Positions 26,471 through 36,025 of a DNA stretch of 64,000 nucleotides are shown here, piece after piece. The position numbers and the translations under genes are program-made. The stretch spans positions 2,578,501 to 2,642,500 of the forward strand of contig NZ_CP120742.1 of assembly GCF_029581275.1 (NCBI RefSeq), given 5' to 3'. Position 1 is the stretch's first letter. Every line of letters starts with the position of its first letter. Origin of the DNA: Micromonospora sp. WMMD1155 (GTDB lineage Bacteria > Actinomycetota > Actinomycetes > Mycobacteriales > Micromonosporaceae). The notes below the pieces were generated by a model, which saw only the letters and a list, made by a program, of their open reading frames with translations, searched no databases and was not told the DNA's origin.

Positions 26471-27949
26471 TCAGTCGACCGGCCAGGTGTGGACCGGTTC
26501 GTTGGAGCGCTGGAGTTCCGCGTAGCGCTGGACCATGTGGTGCAGCGCGGCCTTCCGGTCCATGCCGTGCTGCCGCTCCGCCGCCCAGACCGCCTCGGTC
26601 TGCCAGACGGCACCGTTGCGGCCGGTCCGGCAACGCTGCTCGATGATGCCGAGCAGTCGGTCCCGTTGGGCCGCGGCGACACCGAACCCGTCGAGGCCGG
26701 CCCCCGCGGTGGGCAGCAACTGTTCCAGCACCAGCTTGGTGACCGGCACGTCACCGAGCCCGGGCCAGTGCAGCACGGCGTCGAGGCCACGTCGGGCGGC
26801 GGCGTGGAAGTTCTCCTCGGCGGAGCTGAAGGTCAGTTGGCTCCAGATCGGACGGTCCGCCTCGGCCAGCCCGCGCGCCAGCCCGAAGTAGAAGGCCGCG
26901 TTGGCGAGCATGTCCACCACCGTCGGGCCGGCCGGCAGCACCCGGTTCTCCACCCGTAGGTGCGGGCGGCCGTCCATGATGTCGTAGACCGGCCGGTTCC
27001 ACCGGTAGACGGTGCCGTTGTGCAGCCTGAGCTCCCCGAGCTGCGGTACGCCCCCGGCGTGCAGCACCTCCACCGGATCCTCGTCCTCACAGATCGGCAG
27101 CAGCGGCGGAAAGTACCTGACGTTCTCCTCGAAGAGGTCGAAGATCGAGGTGATCCACCGCTCCCCGAACCACACCCGCGGGCGTACGCCCTGGGCCTTC
27201 AGCTCGTCCGGACGAGTGTCGGTGGCCTGCTGGAACAGGGCGATCCGGGTCTCCGCCCACAGTTGGCGGCCGTACAGGAAGGGGCTGTTCGCGCCGACCG
27301 CCACCTGCACACCGGCGATGGCCTGGGAGGCGTTCCAGTAGTCGGCGAAGCTGTCGGGCGCGACCTGGAGGTGGAACTGGAGGCTGGTGCAGGCGGCCTC
27401 GGGGGCGATCGAGTCGGTGTGCGTCCGCAACTGCTCGACACCACGGATGTCCAACTCGATGTCCTCGCCACGGGCGCCGACGATCTGGTCGTTGAGCACC
27501 CGGTAGCGCTCGTTGGTGGAGAGGTTGTCCTCCACCAGGTGCCCCTCGGTGAGGGTGGGCAGGATGCCGACCAGGACGATCTTCGCGTCGGACCGGGCTG
27601 CCCGCTCGTCGGCCCGGGAGAGGCTGCCGCGCAGGTCACGCTCGTAGTCGGCGAAGCCGGTGCCCTCGATCAGCCGGGGCTCGGCGTTGAGTTCGAGGTT
27701 GAACTGACCCAGCTCCGTCTGGAAGAGCGGGTCGGCGATGTCGGCGAGGATCTCCTCGTTGCGCATCGCCGGCTCGGCCGCCGAGTCGACCAGGTTGAGT
27801 TCGATCTCCAGGCCGGTCATCGGTCGGTCGGCGTCGAACCCGAAGTCGTCGAGCATGAGGGCGAAGACGTCCAGGCACCGCCGGACCTTCTGCCGGTAGC
27901 GGACGCGATCGTCCCGGGTGAAGGCACCCTGCGAGACGTCCCTGCCCAT
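26471..27949 (-). CDS. Glutamate-cysteine ligase family enzyme (carboxylate-amine ligase)
   Basis: ATP-dependent ligase of the glutamate-cysteine ligase fold, 492 residues. Recognisable parts are GLEIELNLVD (metal/glutamate-binding acidic region, about 47-56), LGQFNLELNAEPRLI, VGILPTLTEGHL, LQFHLQVAP and LRVENRVLPAGPTVVDMLANAAFYFGL. The ATG at 27949 has GGAGG five bases upstream; an upstream in-frame start would add 63 low-complexity residues. Actinobacteria of this group use mycothiol, so the true substrate may not be glutamate plus cysteine; ergothioneine-type or other gamma-glutamyl products are possible. No partner gene is adjacent. Confidence 0.82.
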   Translation of the reverse strand: MGRDVSQGAFTRDDRVRYRQKVRRCLDVFALMLDDFGFDADRPMTGLEIELNLVDSAAEPAMRNEEILADIADPLFQTELGQFNLELNAEPRLIEGTGFADYERDLRGSLSRADERAARSDAKIVLVGILPTLTEGHLVEDNLSTNERYRVLNDQIVGARGEDIELDIRGVEQLRTHTDSIAPEAACTSLQFHLQVAPDSFADYWNASQAIAGVQVAVGANSPFLYGRQLWAETRIALFQQATDTRPDELKAQGVRPRVWFGERWITSIFDLFEENVRYFPPLLPICEDEDPVEVLHAGGVPQLGELRLHNGTVYRWNRPVYDIMDGRPHLRVENRVLPAGPTVVDMLANAAFYFGLARGLAEADRPIWSQLTFSSAEENFHAAARRGLDAVLHWPGLGDVPVTKLVLEQLLPTAGAGLDGFGVAAAQRDRLLGIIEQRCRTGRNGAVWQTEAVWAAERQHGMDRKAALHHMVQRYAELQRSNEPVHTWPVD

Positions 27950-28168
27950 GTGTCCTCCCGACAGCCGGCGCCGCCGTCCCGGAAGCGCACTGTGAACCAC
28001 CCACGGTAAGAGCGCCCACCTGACCGGGGCCAGAGGCCGACGGCGGTGATCCGACATCGACCCGGGCGGCTCGTGGCGCCATCTGTACCCCGTGGCGGGC
28101 AGACGCGACCGGATGTCGGTGCGAACAAGTCGTGACAATTACCACGAGGTCGCCCGAGCGGCAGACGG

Positions 28169-28203
28169 CGCAGGGCCCGCGCCGACGCGGCGCGGGCCCT
28201 GCG
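28169..28203 (-). terminator. Strong hairpin terminator after yceI
   Basis: A perfect 15-bp stem, arms CGCAGGGCCCGCGCC and GGCGCGGGCCCTGCG around GACGC, begins 20 bases past the YceI stop on the minus strand. Confidence 0.8.
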
Positions 28204-28222
28204 TACCGATGATCCGGGAGGA

Positions 28223-28804
28223 TCAGGCCTGACGGACGGCCTCACCCTCGATCTCGATCTTGATCTTGCGGCTGACCAGCACGCCACCGGTCTCCAGGGC
28301 GACGTTCCAGGTCAGGCCGAACTCCTCGCGGTCGATCTCGGTGCTCGCGGAGAAGCCGAAGATGTCCTGGCCGAACGGGCTGCGGCCGACACCCTCGAAC
28401 TCCACCTCCAGCTCGACCGGGCGGGTGACGTCCTTGATGGTCAGCTCACCGGCGAGCACGAACTCGTTGCCGTCGCGGGACTTGACCCCGGTGCTGCGGA
28501 ACTCGAGCGTCGGGAACGTGTCGGAGTCCAGGAACTCGGGGCTGCGCAGGTGCGCGTCCCGGTCGGCCTGGGTGGTGTCGATGCTGGCGGCCTGAATGGT
28601 CGCGACGACCGACGACTGCAGCGGGTCCTCCGCGACGGTGATGGTGGCGGTCGCCTCGTTGAACTCACCGCGGACCTTGCTCACCATCATGTGCCGGGCA
28701 ACGAAGCCGACCCGCTTGTGCGCCACGTCGAGCGCGTAGGTGCCGGCCGTCGGGATGGTAAGGCCGTCCCAGTCGCGGGTAACCGCATCGATGCTGCTGG
28801 TCAT
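28223..28804 (-). CDS. YceI family lipid-binding-fold protein
   Basis: YceI proteins form a lipocalin-like barrel that binds isoprenoid-type lipids. This 193-residue copy shows the family pattern GTYALDVAHKRVGFVARHMMVSKVRGEF at the start (broken by the SKVRG turn), ASIDTTQADRDAHLRSPEFLD, PTLEFRST and ELTIKDVTRPVELEVEF. There is no signal peptide, so it is probably cytoplasmic. GGAGGA precedes the ATG. It is divergent from a MarR gene, and the shared region holds a near-consensus promoter and a candidate operator, so MarR control is likely. Confidence 0.93.
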   Translation of the reverse strand: MTSSIDAVTRDWDGLTIPTAGTYALDVAHKRVGFVARHMMVSKVRGEFNEATATITVAEDPLQSSVVATIQAASIDTTQADRDAHLRSPEFLDSDTFPTLEFRSTGVKSRDGNEFVLAGELTIKDVTRPVELEVEFEGVGRSPFGQDIFGFSASTEIDREEFGLTWNVALETGGVLVSRKIKIEIEGEAVRQA

Positions 28805-28823
28805 GCTGCCGTCCTCCAGGAGA

Positions 28824-28884
28824 TTGTTTAGTAGCCCAACGACTGCTCAAGCAACTATAACTGTCACAACATTCCCCCTGTCAA
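28824..28884. promoter_or_regulatory. yceI promoter with candidate MarR operator
   Basis: Minus-strand -35 TTGACA (28884-28879) and -10 TTATAG (28860-28855) are separated by 18 bases. Just downstream lie inverted arms TTGTTTAGTAG (28824-28834) and CTGCTCAAGCAA (28843-28854), the latter itself holding the near-palindrome TGCTCAAGCA and touching the -10 box. Position suits repression by the MarR protein encoded divergently. On the plus strand TAGGAT (28892-28897) lies 6 bases before the MarR GTG, which implies a leaderless message. Confidence 0.55.
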
Positions 28885-28903
28885 GTACTGCTAGGATGAA
28901 CCC

Positions 28904-29410
28904 GTGACCAACGTCTTCGACGATCCCCGGATCACCGCCGTCGGCCTGCTCTTCGAGGCACATGCCGGGCTGTCCGCCCGGTTCAACGCCCAACTGGAGG
29001 AGCACGGCCTCTCCGCGGTCGAGTTCGAGGTCATCACCCGACTGGCCCGCTCGCCGGGCAACCAACTACGCATGACCGACCTCGCCGCGCAGACCTCGCT
29101 GTCGACCAGCGGAGTGACCCGCGTGGTGGACCGGATGGAACGTGACGGCCTCCTCACCCGTCGCGCCTGCCCGAACGACCGGCGCAGCTCGTACGCGGTG
29201 GTCACCGCCGCGGGGATGCAGCGTCTCAACGAGACGTTGCCCGGTCACCTGCAGATGATCGAGCAGTGGTTCACCGGCCAACTCGATCCCGAGGCGTTGG
29301 CAGCCCTCCTCGACGGGCTGCGACGGGTCCGCGACGCCGCGCACCCGTGCGCCACCGCCGGCAGCGACGACACCGCCTTCGCGGAGGAGACGGCGGCCAC
29401 CCAGCCGTGA
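28904..29410 (+). CDS. MarR family transcriptional regulator
   Basis: Winged-helix regulator of 168 residues: FEVITRLARSPGNQLRMTDLA, SLSTSGVTRVVDRMERDGLLTRR and the wing NDRRSSYAVVT (about 45-110) are clear, with a helical dimer region on both sides. It begins with GTG at 28904, about where transcription should start given TAGGAT at 28892, and no ribosome site is seen, so the mRNA may be leaderless. It probably represses yceI and itself. The inducing ligand is unknown. Confidence 0.92.
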   Translation: MTNVFDDPRITAVGLLFEAHAGLSARFNAQLEEHGLSAVEFEVITRLARSPGNQLRMTDLAAQTSLSTSGVTRVVDRMERDGLLTRRACPNDRRSSYAVVTAAGMQRLNETLPGHLQMIEQWFTGQLDPEALAALLDGLRRVRDAAHPCATAGSDDTAFAEETAATQP

Positions 29411-29464
29411 GCACCCCGAGCGACAGGGATACGCGCACCGGCAGAAAGACCGGCAGAATTGACC

Positions 29465-29645
29465 CCAGCAAGCTGGATGATTCGGGGCCAAGTCGACTTT
29501 CCGCCGTCGTAGCGGTGGCAGGCTTCCCACACCGGGGATCAACCGGGGGGTGAAGGCGCGGGCGATCAGCGAGGGGTAGCACCAAAGGGGGCTCATCGCC
29601 CGCGCCGCTCTCCCGACCCGGTCGTCCTCCGCCGCACCGCGACGT
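29465..29645 (+). ncRNA. Possible ydaO-type (c-di-AMP) riboswitch remnant
   Basis: This stretch between the MarR stop and the convergent regulator gene holds blocks that recall actinobacterial ydaO riboswitches: GTAGCGGTGGCAGG, CCGGGGATCAACC followed by GGGGGGTGAAGGCG, then a 12-bp stem GGCGCGGGCGAT (29555-29566) with ATCGCCCGCGCC (29595-29606), and a late CCCGACCCGGTCGTCC that only loosely matches the usual CCGAACCCGTCAGC block. No plus-strand gene follows, so if real it is orphaned. The match is from memory of the consensus and is uncertain. Confidence 0.3.
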
Positions 29646-29652
29646 CTGCTCG

Positions 29653-32316
29653 CTAGACGGCGGCCGGCCCGTCCCGATCCGCCGCCAGCGCGTAGAGCAG
29701 TCCCGACTCGTGGGGCAGCAGCGCGATACCACTCTCCCGACAGACCCGGTCGAGCCGATCGAGCACCGCCGGGTCAGCGGTGCTCGCCGCCAGGCCCACC
29801 AGCGCCTCCACCACGTCCCGGCCATCCTGGCCCGCTTCGGCAGCGGCGGCGAACCATTCGGCAGCCAACTCCCGGTCACCACGGTGCAGCGCGAGATTGC
29901 CCTCGATCAGCGCACAGAGACCGACGTCCGGCCCCTCCCAGGCCGACGCCGAGTCACCGGAGCGCTGCCGCGGCACGGCCCGCCGGGACGGTGCTCGCGC
30001 CGATCCGGCCGCCGCGGCCTCGGCCATCCCGGCGCGCAGCTCGGCGAGCACCTCGGTCGCCTCAGCGGCACGCCCGTCCTGGGCCAGCGCCAACCCGATC
30101 GTCCCGAGTGTTCGGCGACGGCGTCCCGGGTCGCCCAGCTCGGACAACGCCGCCATCGCCAGCCGACCACGGTCGACGGCGTCCGCGTACCAGCCCTCCA
30201 GGCGGGCGACCTCGGCTCGACCGGCCCAGGCGAGCACCCGCAGCCGCTGCTCCCCGCTCTCCGCCGCGAGTCGGTCCGCCGCAGCGAGCCGGCGTCGGGC
30301 CGCAGCAAGGTCACCGGTCCGGACCTCGTGCCAGGCGAGGCTGTTCTGCGCCACCGCCAGATCCCGGGTCCGTCCGTCCCGGGCGGCCAGCCGCAGCGCC
30401 GCCTCGGCCTGCTCGCGAGCCTCGTCCTGTCGGCCGACGGCCGTCAGCAGCGTGCCGAGCACGGTGCGCGCCTCCAGCTCACCTGTGACATCACCGGCCT
30501 GCCGGAAGGTCTCCAACGCCGCACGTGCGGTCGGCAGCTCCTCGGCGCCCGCGCCGTGTTCGGCCGCGAGCCGGGCCACCCCGAGGGCGGCCCAGCCCCG
30601 CAGGATCGGATCGGCGTCGGCGGTACGCGGGTCCGCCAGCAACCGACGCAACCACTGCCGCCCGACGACGTCACGCCCCCGGAACCGCCACCATCGGGTC
30701 AGGCAGGCCGCCAGCCGCAGCGCGGTCAACGGGTCGTCGGTGGCCGCGTGGGCCAGCGACGAGCTGATGTCACTGGTCATCTCGTCCAACCGGTGCACCG
30801 CGTCGGCCGACCGGGGACCGACCAGGTCGACAGCCGTCCGCGCCACCAACCGTGCGATCACCTCCGCATGCCGACGCCGGATGCCGGTCAACTCGCCCTC
30901 ACCCGCCGCCTGCTCGACGGCGTACTCACGGACCGCGTCCAGCAGCCGGAACCGGAACGATCCGGTGCCACGTACGCTCAGCAGCCCCAACTCGACGAAC
31001 CGGTCCAGCAGCGGAACGGGATCGATCGCCACCGTGCCGTCCCGGTCGGCCTCGTCGGTGAGCATCTCCTCGGCCAGCTCCACCGACCAGCGGTTGCCGA
31101 ACACGGCGAGCTGCCGCAGCGCCGACCGCTCATCCGGTGCCAGCAGTCGGTAGCTGGTCGCCACCGCCTCGCGCAGGGTGACGGTGGCCACCGCGGCAGG
31201 GGTGCTCGACCGTCCGGTGAACACCTCTGGGGCTTCCCAACCGGGATGGACGGTGGCATCGGCGGGAGCGGCGAGGTCGAGCACCCGGTCGCCGTACCGG
31301 TCCAGCAACTCCGTGAGGTCGAGGAGCCGACCCCGGGCGGCCATCAGCTCGATGGCGAGCGGCAGCCCGCCCAGGCGGCGAACCAGCGCGGCGAGCGCGG
31401 GCAGTTCCTCGGGAGTGGGTGTCTCGCGGCGGACCTGCGCGAGCCGGGCGGTGAAGAGCGCCACCGCAGGCCAGGATTCGAGAGTGGCCAGGTCACTGTG
31501 TACGACGTCCGGTGGTGGCACGTCGAGCGGCGCGACCGGCCAGACCCGCTCGCCGGGCAGGCCGACCGGATGCCGTCCGGTGACCAGCACCCGCAGCGAG
31601 GGCAGGGCCGCGATCAGCCGGTGCAGGGTCGCGGCGACCGGACCCGGGGCGCGTTCCACCGCGTCCATCACCAGGAGCGCGGGCCGACCGGCGAGCTGGG
31701 CCACGAGTTCCGCGGGTCGGGCCGCGCCGAGCACGGACACCGAGGCGGCGAGTACGTCCGGCCCGTCGGAGCCCTCACCGATCAGCACCCCGGTGACTCC
31801 GGCCGGGTGAGCCGGGGCCACCGCGTGCGCCACCGACGTCGCCAGGGCGGTCTTCCCGACTCCGGCCAGCCCGACCAGGCTCACCAGTCGCGGTCCGTGC
31901 TCGGCGGTCAGCATCGCGGTCAGCTCGGTGAGGTCGCGGTCCCGACCGGTCAACGCGACCGGCGGCGGCAGGGTGACCGGCCGACCGGAGGAGGTGGTGG
32001 TTCTGCCGCTGACCGCGAGCGCCGTCGCTGTGGTGTCCGTCCGGGGTGACTCAGCACCGGATCCGCGAGCCGCGGCCAGGAAGGCCGCCCGTTCGACCCC
32101 GGTCAACGCCAACGCCGCGGCGAGTAGATCCACAGTGGTGCGCTGCGGTCGGACCGCTCGCCCCCGCTCCAGATCACGCACCGTGCGCACACCCACCCCG
32201 GCCCGCGACGCCAGCTCGGCCTGGGTCAGGCCGGCGGCGCGTCGATGCTCGCGGAGCAGCTCCGGCAGGGCGGTACGGCCGACCGGGCTCCGCGACCCAT
32301 CATGATCCGGAGTCAT
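29653..32316 (-). CDS. Large HTH-NTPase-TPR transcriptional regulator (XRE/AfsR-like, STAND class)
   Basis: An 887-residue signal-transduction ATPase. An XRE-type HTH (about 18-72: LPELLREHRRAAGLTQAELA, GVGVRTVRDLERGRAV) is followed by an NB-ARC-like NTPase with Walker A GLAGVGKTALA (Lys155) and Walker B ALLVMDAVE, a winged region, then many TPR-like helical repeats (about 500-880: REQAEAALRLAARDG, ARRRLAAADRLAAESG). This layout is common for actinobacterial regulators of secondary metabolism or stress. No neighbouring target is obvious; it stands alone between convergent and divergent genes. Cofactor-triggered oligomerisation is expected from the class, not seen. Confidence 0.88.
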   Translation of the reverse strand: MTPDHDGSRSPVGRTALPELLREHRRAAGLTQAELASRAGVGVRTVRDLERGRAVRPQRTTVDLLAAALALTGVERAAFLAAARGSGAESPRTDTTATALAVSGRTTTSSGRPVTLPPPVALTGRDRDLTELTAMLTAEHGPRLVSLVGLAGVGKTALATSVAHAVAPAHPAGVTGVLIGEGSDGPDVLAASVSVLGAARPAELVAQLAGRPALLVMDAVERAPGPVAATLHRLIAALPSLRVLVTGRHPVGLPGERVWPVAPLDVPPPDVVHSDLATLESWPAVALFTARLAQVRRETPTPEELPALAALVRRLGGLPLAIELMAARGRLLDLTELLDRYGDRVLDLAAPADATVHPGWEAPEVFTGRSSTPAAVATVTLREAVATSYRLLAPDERSALRQLAVFGNRWSVELAEEMLTDEADRDGTVAIDPVPLLDRFVELGLLSVRGTGSFRFRLLDAVREYAVEQAAGEGELTGIRRRHAEVIARLVARTAVDLVGPRSADAVHRLDEMTSDISSSLAHAATDDPLTALRLAACLTRWWRFRGRDVVGRQWLRRLLADPRTADADPILRGWAALGVARLAAEHGAGAEELPTARAALETFRQAGDVTGELEARTVLGTLLTAVGRQDEAREQAEAALRLAARDGRTRDLAVAQNSLAWHEVRTGDLAAARRRLAAADRLAAESGEQRLRVLAWAGRAEVARLEGWYADAVDRGRLAMAALSELGDPGRRRRTLGTIGLALAQDGRAAEATEVLAELRAGMAEAAAAGSARAPSRRAVPRQRSGDSASAWEGPDVGLCALIEGNLALHRGDRELAAEWFAAAAEAGQDGRDVVEALVGLAASTADPAVLDRLDRVCRESGIALLPHESGLLYALAADRDGPAAV

Positions 32317-32440
32317 GGGGTCGAAGAGTACGGATGGACTCTGACGGTCGGCAGTCGAACGTCGGGCTATTGACGCCCACCCGCCGAAATCCGACAGCCG
32401 TACGGTCAGCCCGTCCGGGCCGTCCGTACGGTGGAATGTC

Positions 32441-33589
<1,149 letters not shown>

Positions 33590-33664
33590 CTCATCCTCCT
33601 GTAAGGACGGTCCGCCGGACGCTCGTGACGCCGAGGCGGATCGCTGTGCGGGCCGGGCCGAGGA

Positions 33665-35197
33665 TCAGACCGGGGTCACGCCGTGCCGGCGTCGGGAGAA
33701 GTGCCGGTCCTTGGTACGGGCCGCCGCGAACCGGCGGACCAGCTCGGTACGCAGGTCGTGGGGCTCGACGATGGCGTCCACCACCAACTCGCTGGCGAGC
33801 CGGACCACGTCGATGTCCTGCTCGTACTCGGCCCGCTTGGCGGCCACGAAGGCAGCCCGCTCGGCCTCGGCCTCGATGGCGGCGATCTTGTTGGCGTAGA
33901 CGGCGTTCACGGCGGCCTCGGCCCCCATCACCGCGATCTTCGCGGTCGGCAGGGCGATCGTGGCGTCCGGCTCGAACCCGGGGCCGGCCATCGCGTAGAG
34001 ACCGGCGCCGTACGCCTTGCGGACCACCACGCAGATCTTCGGGACCGTCGCCTCGGAGATCGCGGTGATCATCTTCGCGCCGTGCCGGATGATGCCCTGC
34101 TTCTCCACGGCGCTGCCGACCATGAAGCCGGGTACGTCGCTGAGGAACAGCAGCGGCACGTTGAACGCGTCGCAGAGCTGCACGAACCGGGTGGCCTTGT
34201 CGGCCGAGTCGACGAAGAGCACGCCGCCCTTGAACATCGAGTTGTTGCCGACCACACCGACGACCTGCCCGTCGAGGCGGCCGAAGCCGATGGTCAACTC
34301 CTTGGCCCAGAGGGCCTGGATCTCGAAGAAGGACCCCTCGTCGAGGAGGCCCTTGGCGTACCGCCGCATGTCGAACGCCTGCCGCTCGCTGGCCGGCACC
34401 AGCGCGGCCAGGTCGGCCTTCGCGGGCGCGGCGACGGCCGGCGCGGCCGGCGGCGCCTGGGTCCAGTTCGCCGGGAGGTACGACAGATAGGTCTTCACCA
34501 CGTCGAGCGCGTCGGCCTCGGTCTTGCAGAGGAAGTGCCCGACACCCGACTCGGCGGTGTGCACCTTGGCCCCACCCATCGCCTCCAGGGTGGTCTTCTC
34601 GCCGGTGACCATCTCGACCATGCGGTCGGAGCCGAGATACATGCTCGCGTTGCCGTCGACCAGGGCCACCACGTCGCAGAACGCCGGAATGTACGCCCCA
34701 CCGGCGGCGCTCGGCCCGAACAGCGCGCAGACCTGCGGGATCGAACCCGAGGCGCGCACCTGGTTCCAGAAGATCCTGCCGGCGCCACGACGGCCGGGGA
34801 AGAGATCGACCTGGTCGGTGATCCGCGCCCCGGCCGAGTCGACCAGGTAGACCATCGGCACACCGGCGCCGTACGCCCGCTCGATGATCCGGATGATCTT
34901 CTCGACGGTGCGGGCGCCCCAGCTGCCGGCCTTGACCGTGGAGTCGTTGGCCATCAGACAGACCTGTCGGCCGTCGATCGTGGCGGTGCCGGTGACCACG
35001 CCGTCGGCCGGCAACCCCTCGGCCATCGAGTTGGCGTAGAGGCCGTCCTCGACGAACGATCCCTCGTCGACCAGGAGCGCGACGCGCTCCCGGGCGAAGA
35101 GCTTGCCTTTGGCCGCGTTGGCCGCGTGGTACTTGTCCGCGCCGCCGGACCGGGCCCGCTTGCGCAGCTGCTCCAGTGCCTCACCGTCGAGCGTCAC
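33665..35197 (-). CDS. Acyl-CoA carboxylase, carboxyltransferase (beta) subunit
   Basis: Carboxyltransferase of 510 residues that moves CO2 from carboxybiotin to an acyl-CoA. The two crotonase-fold halves are clear: GPSAAGGAYIPAFCDVVALV and ITDQVDLFPGRRGAGRIFWNQ in the first, FLSDVPGFMVGSAVEKQGIIRHGAK and KAYGAGLYAMAGPGFEPD in the second. Neighbouring HMG-CoA lyase, biotin carboxylase and acyl-CoA dehydrogenase suggest methylcrotonyl-CoA as substrate (leucine catabolism). GTG start with GAGGGAG six bases upstream. A 25-bp palindromic operator lies just ahead of it, suggesting TetR control. Confidence 0.88.
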   Translation of the reverse strand: MTLDGEALEQLRKRARSGGADKYHAANAAKGKLFARERVALLVDEGSFVEDGLYANSMAEGLPADGVVTGTATIDGRQVCLMANDSTVKAGSWGARTVEKIIRIIERAYGAGVPMVYLVDSAGARITDQVDLFPGRRGAGRIFWNQVRASGSIPQVCALFGPSAAGGAYIPAFCDVVALVDGNASMYLGSDRMVEMVTGEKTTLEAMGGAKVHTAESGVGHFLCKTEADALDVVKTYLSYLPANWTQAPPAAPAVAAPAKADLAALVPASERQAFDMRRYAKGLLDEGSFFEIQALWAKELTIGFGRLDGQVVGVVGNNSMFKGGVLFVDSADKATRFVQLCDAFNVPLLFLSDVPGFMVGSAVEKQGIIRHGAKMITAISEATVPKICVVVRKAYGAGLYAMAGPGFEPDATIALPTAKIAVMGAEAAVNAVYANKIAAIEAEAERAAFVAAKRAEYEQDIDVVRLASELVVDAIVEPHDLRTELVRRFAAARTKDRHFSRRRHGVTPV

Positions 35198-35210
35198 GCC
35201 GACTCCCTCG

Positions 35211-35235
35211 CCTAACGACCTGAACGATCGTTAGG
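35211..35235. promoter_or_regulatory. Palindromic operator upstream of the carboxyltransferase gene
   Basis: Perfect arms CCTAACGA (35211-35218) and TCGTTAGG (35228-35235), with an inner palindrome AACGATCGTT (35223-35232). It lies 14 bases before the GTG, between ribosome site and promoter. Such AACGATCGTT-type sites are typical for TetR regulators of acyl-CoA metabolism; the TetR gene at 38536 is the natural candidate. Confidence 0.6.
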
Positions 35236-35289
35236 CTAGCGCATCGGCACCACCCTCGGCGACCCACCGGGAAACCTCAGGGGAAGACA

Positions 35290-35319
35290 TTGAAAAACAT
35301 GAATACATGTCGCTAGGCT
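35290..35319 (+). promoter_or_regulatory. Promoter of the snapalysin-like protease gene
   Basis: TTGAAA (35290-35295) and TAGGCT (35314-35319) with an 18-base spacer. The spacer contains the inverted repeat ACATG-AATA-CATGT (35297-35310), a possible operator. The region is markedly more AT-rich than its surroundings. Confidence 0.5.
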
Positions 35320-35352
35320 CCTGACACCCCTCCTCCCGGATTGGAGTCAGCG

Positions 35353-35928
35353 ATGACCTCACGACTCAATCGGCTCGCCGTCGCGGTGCTCGCGACGACA
35401 CTCGCCACCCTCGGCGTCACGGTCGCCAACCCCGCGCCCGCGTCCGCCGCCATGACCATCTGCTACAACACCAGCCAGGCAGGCAGCTACGCCGGCACCG
35501 CCAACCAGGCCGCCTCGATCTGGAACAACGCCACGGTCAACCTGACGCTCTCCGCGAACTGCGGCTCCAACCTGCGGATCTACCAGATCACCGGCGGCGG
35601 CTCGTACGCCGTCCGGACCAGCCTCGGCAACGGCCGGGTCTACATCGACACCCAGCAGGCCGCGCAGTACAGCCCGCTCCGGATCATGACCCACGAGATC
35701 GGGCACATCCTCGGCCTGCCGGACAACTACAACGGCAACTGCGCGCTGCTGATGTCCGGTGGCAGCGCCGGCACCAGCTGCACCAACCCCTACCCGAGCA
35801 GCGCCGAGGCGACCCGGGTGAGCAACCTCTTCGCCGGCACCCGCATCGCCACCGAGCGCAGCGCGGACCGTGCCGAGGCGGACATCTTCCGCGACAGCTG
35901 GCCGAGCATGCTCACCTCCGTGGGCTGA
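35353..35928 (+). CDS. Snapalysin-type secreted metalloprotease (M7 family)
   Basis: Small extracellular zinc protease of 191 residues. A signal peptide (about 1-33, with APASA before the cut) precedes a mature domain containing the zinc-binding motif HEIGHILGLPD, whose third ligand is Asp as typical for snapalysin, and four Cys that may form disulfides (CYNTS, NCGSN, NCALL, SCTNP). The ATG at 35353 has GGAG six bases upstream. Snapalysin genes usually sit beside a LysR regulator, absent here. It lies on the opposite strand inside the acyl-CoA catabolism cluster, so it is likely inserted there. A terminator follows. Confidence 0.92.
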   Translation: MTSRLNRLAVAVLATTLATLGVTVANPAPASAAMTICYNTSQAGSYAGTANQAASIWNNATVNLTLSANCGSNLRIYQITGGGSYAVRTSLGNGRVYIDTQQAAQYSPLRIMTHEIGHILGLPDNYNGNCALLMSGGSAGTSCTNPYPSSAEATRVSNLFAGTRIATERSADRAEADIFRDSWPSMLTSVG

Positions 35929-35943
35929 TCGACCGGGTACGTC

Positions 35944-35972
35944 GGAGGGGCCGGCCTCGCGCCGGCCCCTCC
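35944..35972 (+). terminator. Hairpin terminator after the snapalysin gene
   Basis: A perfect 12-bp stem, GGAGGGGCCGGC and GCCGGCCCCTCC around CTCGC, begins 15 bases after the stop. Confidence 0.75.
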
Positions 35973-36025
35973 CCGCGTTGCCGACCCTCCCCGTGTTCCC
36001 AGCCCCTCCCGCGTCTTCGGGGCAC

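Noticed and set aside
29710..32049. Plus-strand open frame opposite the HTH-NTPase-TPR regulator
   Set aside because: No domain and shadow composition; the minus strand has an HTH and Walker motifs.
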